From Pseudomonas azotoformans (lineage in GTDB: Bacteria > Pseudomonadota > Gammaproteobacteria > Pseudomonadales > Pseudomonadaceae), in NCBI RefSeq assembly GCF_900103345.1, contig NZ_LT629702.1, positions 186,001 through 250,000 on the forward strand: a DNA stretch of 64,000 nucleotides. Direction: 5' to 3'. A program made the position numbers and the translations under genes. Below are positions 61,354 to 64,000 of the stretch, one piece after another (the first letter of the stretch is position 1; each line of letters begins with the position of its first letter). Below the pieces are notes generated by a model. It made no database searches. It saw only the letters and a program-made list of their open reading frames with translations, and was not told the origin of the DNA.

Positions 61354-63575
61354 AGAACGACCTCCAGTCGGTCGGGGCAGCGGTTCAGGAAGCCGTGTTC
61401 CGAGGGCTGGAACCCTGGCGCCCAGCGCACGTCTGGAAAGGTCTGTAGCAGCATGCGAGCGCCGATCGTGATTTCCATCCGCGCCAGCATGGATCCCAGG
61501 CAGAAGTGACGTCCTGCGCCGAACGCAAAATGATTTGTTGCCTGATCGGTACGCGACAAGCTGAAGGTCTCCGGGTCGGTGTATTGAGCCGGATCGCGGT
61601 TGGCCGAACCGATCAGGCACGCCAGGGTCGCACCAGAGGGAATCGTTCCCGACGGCAGTTGCAGCGCCTCGCGGGCCTCGCGGAGTACGAGTTGCAAAGG
61701 AGGGTTTCGTCGCAAGGTTTCGGTGAGCGCAGTGTCCATCAAGTCGGGATCAGCCATCACGGCGTCTTTGACGCCGGGTTCGCTCAGCAGGTTGACAATG
61801 AGATTCGCCAGGGCGCCGTGACTGGTCTCGCTACCAGCAGTCATCAGAATTGCGCAGTAAGCCCGGACGAAGCTTTCAGGCAATGGTTGCCCTTCAATCT
61901 CTGCCGCCAGGAGATGCGAGATCAAATCATCTGCAGGTTTAGCGCGGCGGGCATCGATGTGTGGCTGGATGAAATCGTAGAAACTGTCTCGGTTGGATAA
62001 CCCCCCGGTCAACAGTGCTGGGTCCTGTCGGTAGTTGCCCATGTAAGCGAAGCCGATCGCGCACCAGCGCTTTAGCCGTGCCACCTCCTCGCAGGTGTCA
62101 GCCGGTAGACCCAGCGCGTGAGCCATCACCCGCACCGGCAGTGCTGCGGTGAAGTCGGCGATGAGGTCTACCTGGGCCCGGCCATGCATGCGTGCCAGCA
62201 GGTCAGTGGTGACCGAGATGATGGATACCTCAAGCGCGGCAAGGGCTTGATTGCGAAACGATGGGCTGAGCAGGGCACGGTGCTGAGCGTGTTCACAGCC
62301 GTCCATCGCCACGAGAGTGTGCCCCAGCAGCGGCCCAATCTGCCAGGCGTAGTTATTGTTGCTGGCTTGCGGATGCGTCAGTGCGGCTTTGACATCCACA
62401 TACCGGCTGACCAGCCATACGTCCGTGGGCTCGTCGTAGGTGATCGGCAGAGTGGTACGTAAACGTTCATACAAAGGATAGGGGTCGATTTCGAACTGTC
62501 TGGATTTCAGTGTTGGTGGCGTGAGTGTCAGGTCCACTGTCCGGTTGCCCTGAGTTGTAGTGCCGGTGGTGTGCAGGTGGTAGCGAGAAACGGTCTGGTG
62601 CCAGTCACCCGCTGCCCGGACAACATGTCGCAGCCGGTCCGGCTCGGTTGCGGCGGATGGCAGGTGATTGGCTGGCCGAGTGGCGACAGCCGTGAACGCC
62701 GCGACCGCGTTGACCACCATCTGATGTGCAGATTCGATCGCGGCAGGCCATTCCATGCCAGCGGTGTCCGCCAGTATCGATACCAGGTTGAAGTGCTCAC
62801 CACACACCACATCTTTGGCAATCGAATGGATATCGTTCGTCCAGGCAATGATATCGGCACTGTGTTCGCGCAGTGTGTCCCACCATTCGACGTCCGCTGA
62901 ATGCTGGTATGGGTCGAGCGTTTCGGCGGCATCTATCAGATCAAAAAAGAACAGTGCGCCGAACGAATCTCGGCGCAATGGCAGATATTCGGCCAGCGTG
63001 AGCACCGTGTCGGTTTCGCGCATTCGCACCAGCCTTACCTGGGCGCGCAGATGTCGGATCAGGTGCCGTGCAAGCCGTTGCCGCCAACCGTCGTTACCCC
63101 AGTGTCTGGTTCGCGGCCACAGATCGTTGGCCAGGACAGTCAGCATCGGATCATCAAAACGGCTCATTTCACTGAAGGGATGCGTGCCATCGTTCTCGGT
63201 CACTGCCTGCACTGCGGTGACGAACCGCTCCAATGCACCGTTTTCCGCCCAGGGCCCGTCATCAATCCGATCATCCAGCGTGAGCGCCCACAGATACCAG
63301 CACACCAGCGTCTCGGCTCGGTGTGTGGGGGCTTGTCCGCACAACGCCATCCCCAATTCGAGCAGCGGCGTGGTGCTTAACCGATGCGCACCGCGTCGAC
63401 CGATCAAGCCATGTTGCTGTGCCCAAGCGAGAGCATGAGCCTTCAACTGATCGTTGTCGGAACGTGGCGGCGGATCGGCAAAAGGCAGCCGAATCTCTGG
63501 AAGGATCAGTGAGGTCGGAGGTGAATGACGGCCGTGGCGGACACGGGGGCCACCTTCGAGGTGTACCGTTTGCAT
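61350..63575 (-). CDS. Terpene synthase-cytochrome P450 fusion
   Basis: A 741-residue bifunctional protein. Residues 20-335 are a class I terpene synthase: the Asp-rich motif DDRIDD (101-106), the NSE-type triad NDIHSIAKD (247-255) and an Arg-Tyr pair (331-332), all for Mg and diphosphate binding. Residues 355-741 are a cytochrome P450: I-helix AGSETS (580-585), ExxR at 619-622 (ETLR), and the heme loop FGAGRHFCLG with Cys692 as the iron ligand. The two halves join through about 20 residues without a stop, in one open frame. Likely action: cyclise a prenyl diphosphate, then oxidise the product. No ferredoxin partner is adjacent. AAGG lies nine bases before the ATG. Confidence 0.93.
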   Translation of the reverse strand: MQTVHLEGGPRVRHGRHSPPTSLILPEIRLPFADPPPRSDNDQLKAHALAWAQQHGLIGRRGAHRLSTTPLLELGMALCGQAPTHRAETLVCWYLWALTLDDRIDDGPWAENGALERFVTAVQAVTENDGTHPFSEMSRFDDPMLTVLANDLWPRTRHWGNDGWRQRLARHLIRHLRAQVRLVRMRETDTVLTLAEYLPLRRDSFGALFFFDLIDAAETLDPYQHSADVEWWDTLREHSADIIAWTNDIHSIAKDVVCGEHFNLVSILADTAGMEWPAAIESAHQMVVNAVAAFTAVATRPANHLPSAATEPDRLRHVVRAAGDWHQTVSRYHLHTTGTTTQGNRTVDLTLTPPTLKSRQFEIDPYPLYERLRTTLPITYDEPTDVWLVSRYVDVKAALTHPQASNNNYAWQIGPLLGHTLVAMDGCEHAQHRALLSPSFRNQALAALEVSIISVTTDLLARMHGRAQVDLIADFTAALPVRVMAHALGLPADTCEEVARLKRWCAIGFAYMGNYRQDPALLTGGLSNRDSFYDFIQPHIDARRAKPADDLISHLLAAEIEGQPLPESFVRAYCAILMTAGSETSHGALANLIVNLLSEPGVKDAVMADPDLMDTALTETLRRNPPLQLVLREAREALQLPSGTIPSGATLACLIGSANRDPAQYTDPETFSLSRTDQATNHFAFGAGRHFCLGSMLARMEITIGARMLLQTFPDVRWAPGFQPSEHGFLNRCPDRLEVVL

Positions 63576-64000
63576 GGTGCTCTACCTTGAATCAAGTTTT
63601 TATAAGGAACATTTGACGTCAGCACCCGAGCGGTTCCGTTTTCTGCAAAATGGAAGGCTTGGAGGGTGTTTCTGAGCAATTGGAGCGGTCAGTGCGCGTT
63701 TGGGGGGATCGTTCATTGGCGGGGGGTGTAAGGCGTTCGAGATTGAGCCATGGCCTGGAGTATCAGCCATAGAACGTACCTGTGTTGTATATGCAAAAAA
63801 CTCCATTGTTTGGCCAACCCGGCTATTCAGACCGGCTGACTTTACTGAAGGACGAAACGCTTAAATGTAGGAGTTAACTGTGGTCAGCACAGGAAACGCC
63901 TCGCATAACGGGCATAAAACGCAACCCCGGAGCTTTCGGTATGTATACCGCATGTGCCACCTTGTTGCGGCACATGCCTTCGCGGTCTCTACTCGCCGCG
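63576..64000. other. Intergenic region at the window end
   Basis: 425 bases without a gene I can support. It should hold the promoter of the minus-strand terpenoid operon. Near the edge are two hairpins: CGGTAT/ATACCG at 63937-63950 and GCATGTGCC/GGCACATGC at 63950-63977. An open frame at 63600-63806 looks accidental. Confidence 0.5.

Noticed and set aside
63600..63806. A 68-codon minus-strand frame upstream of the synthase-P450 gene
   Set aside because: Poor start context and no recognisable sequence; more likely the operon leader.

Overview
The window looks like chromosomal DNA of a fluorescens-group Pseudomonas. The support is a high-GC sequence, seven REP/REPIN-type intergenic repeats whose cores (GTGGGAGGGGGCTTGC and GTGAGCGGGCTTGCCC) match my memory of those described in P. 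fluorescens SBW25, and gene content typical of soil and plant-associated pseudomonads. No tRNA, rRNA, CRISPR array, insertion sequence or complete prophage was seen. Identifications come from reading protein sequences and motifs; no database search was possible.

Layout. 1-1554 is the 3' part of a fecA-type ferric-citrate receptor. 1754-4269 holds a degenerate set of genes sharing an 80-100 residue repeat, possibly related to HrpK-like type III proteins and partly broken by a frameshift. 4272-7522 holds an MFS transporter, a carboxymuconolactone-decarboxylase-like protein and a DapF-fold protein lacking both catalytic cysteines. 7829-13602 is a type VI secretion island: VgrG, DUF4123 adaptor, candidate immunity lipoprotein and class-3 lipase effector. 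13611-17344 is a cytosine uptake and deamination operon (codB, pucR-type regulator, codA). 17536-19689 has a Nudix hydrolase, a GNAT acetyltransferase, an XRE regulator paired with a membrane protein, and queD. 20279-24156 has a patatin-like protein and a PepSY-PepSY-response regulator-histidine kinase operon.

24208-32461 carries two chemoreceptors, an Na+/H+ antiporter-family permease, and a tightly overlapping RraA-RraA-aminotransferase operon that probably degrades a 4-hydroxy amino acid. 32469-45998 is mostly housekeeping: an isolated flgE, trhP, dipZ, an AI-2E family exporter, a shikimate dehydrogenase-like enzyme, yceH, sstT, an MFS transporter, an nhaR-type regulator and a TerC-family protein. 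46093-48230 is the selD-mnmH pair for 2-selenouridine in tRNA. 48360-55095 has a DUF318 permease, a phosphatase, a nu-class GST, a PhzF protein, a cysteine-rich Zn-type hemB, and DUF1615 and DUF4349 lipoproteins. 55482-59106 is a ketone-body operon (scoA, scoB, atoB) facing its LysR regulator.

The most notable locus is 59976-63575: three overlapping or close minus-strand genes for a class I terpene synthase fused to a cytochrome P450 in one 741-residue protein, a SAM-dependent methyltransferase and a type I isopentenyl-diphosphate isomerase. Together they could raise DMAPP supply, cyclise a prenyl diphosphate, oxidise the product and methylate it, a self-contained terpenoid pathway whose product I cannot name. 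The flanks (59168-59886 and 63576-64000) carry only small or no genes, in keeping with an inserted accessory segment.
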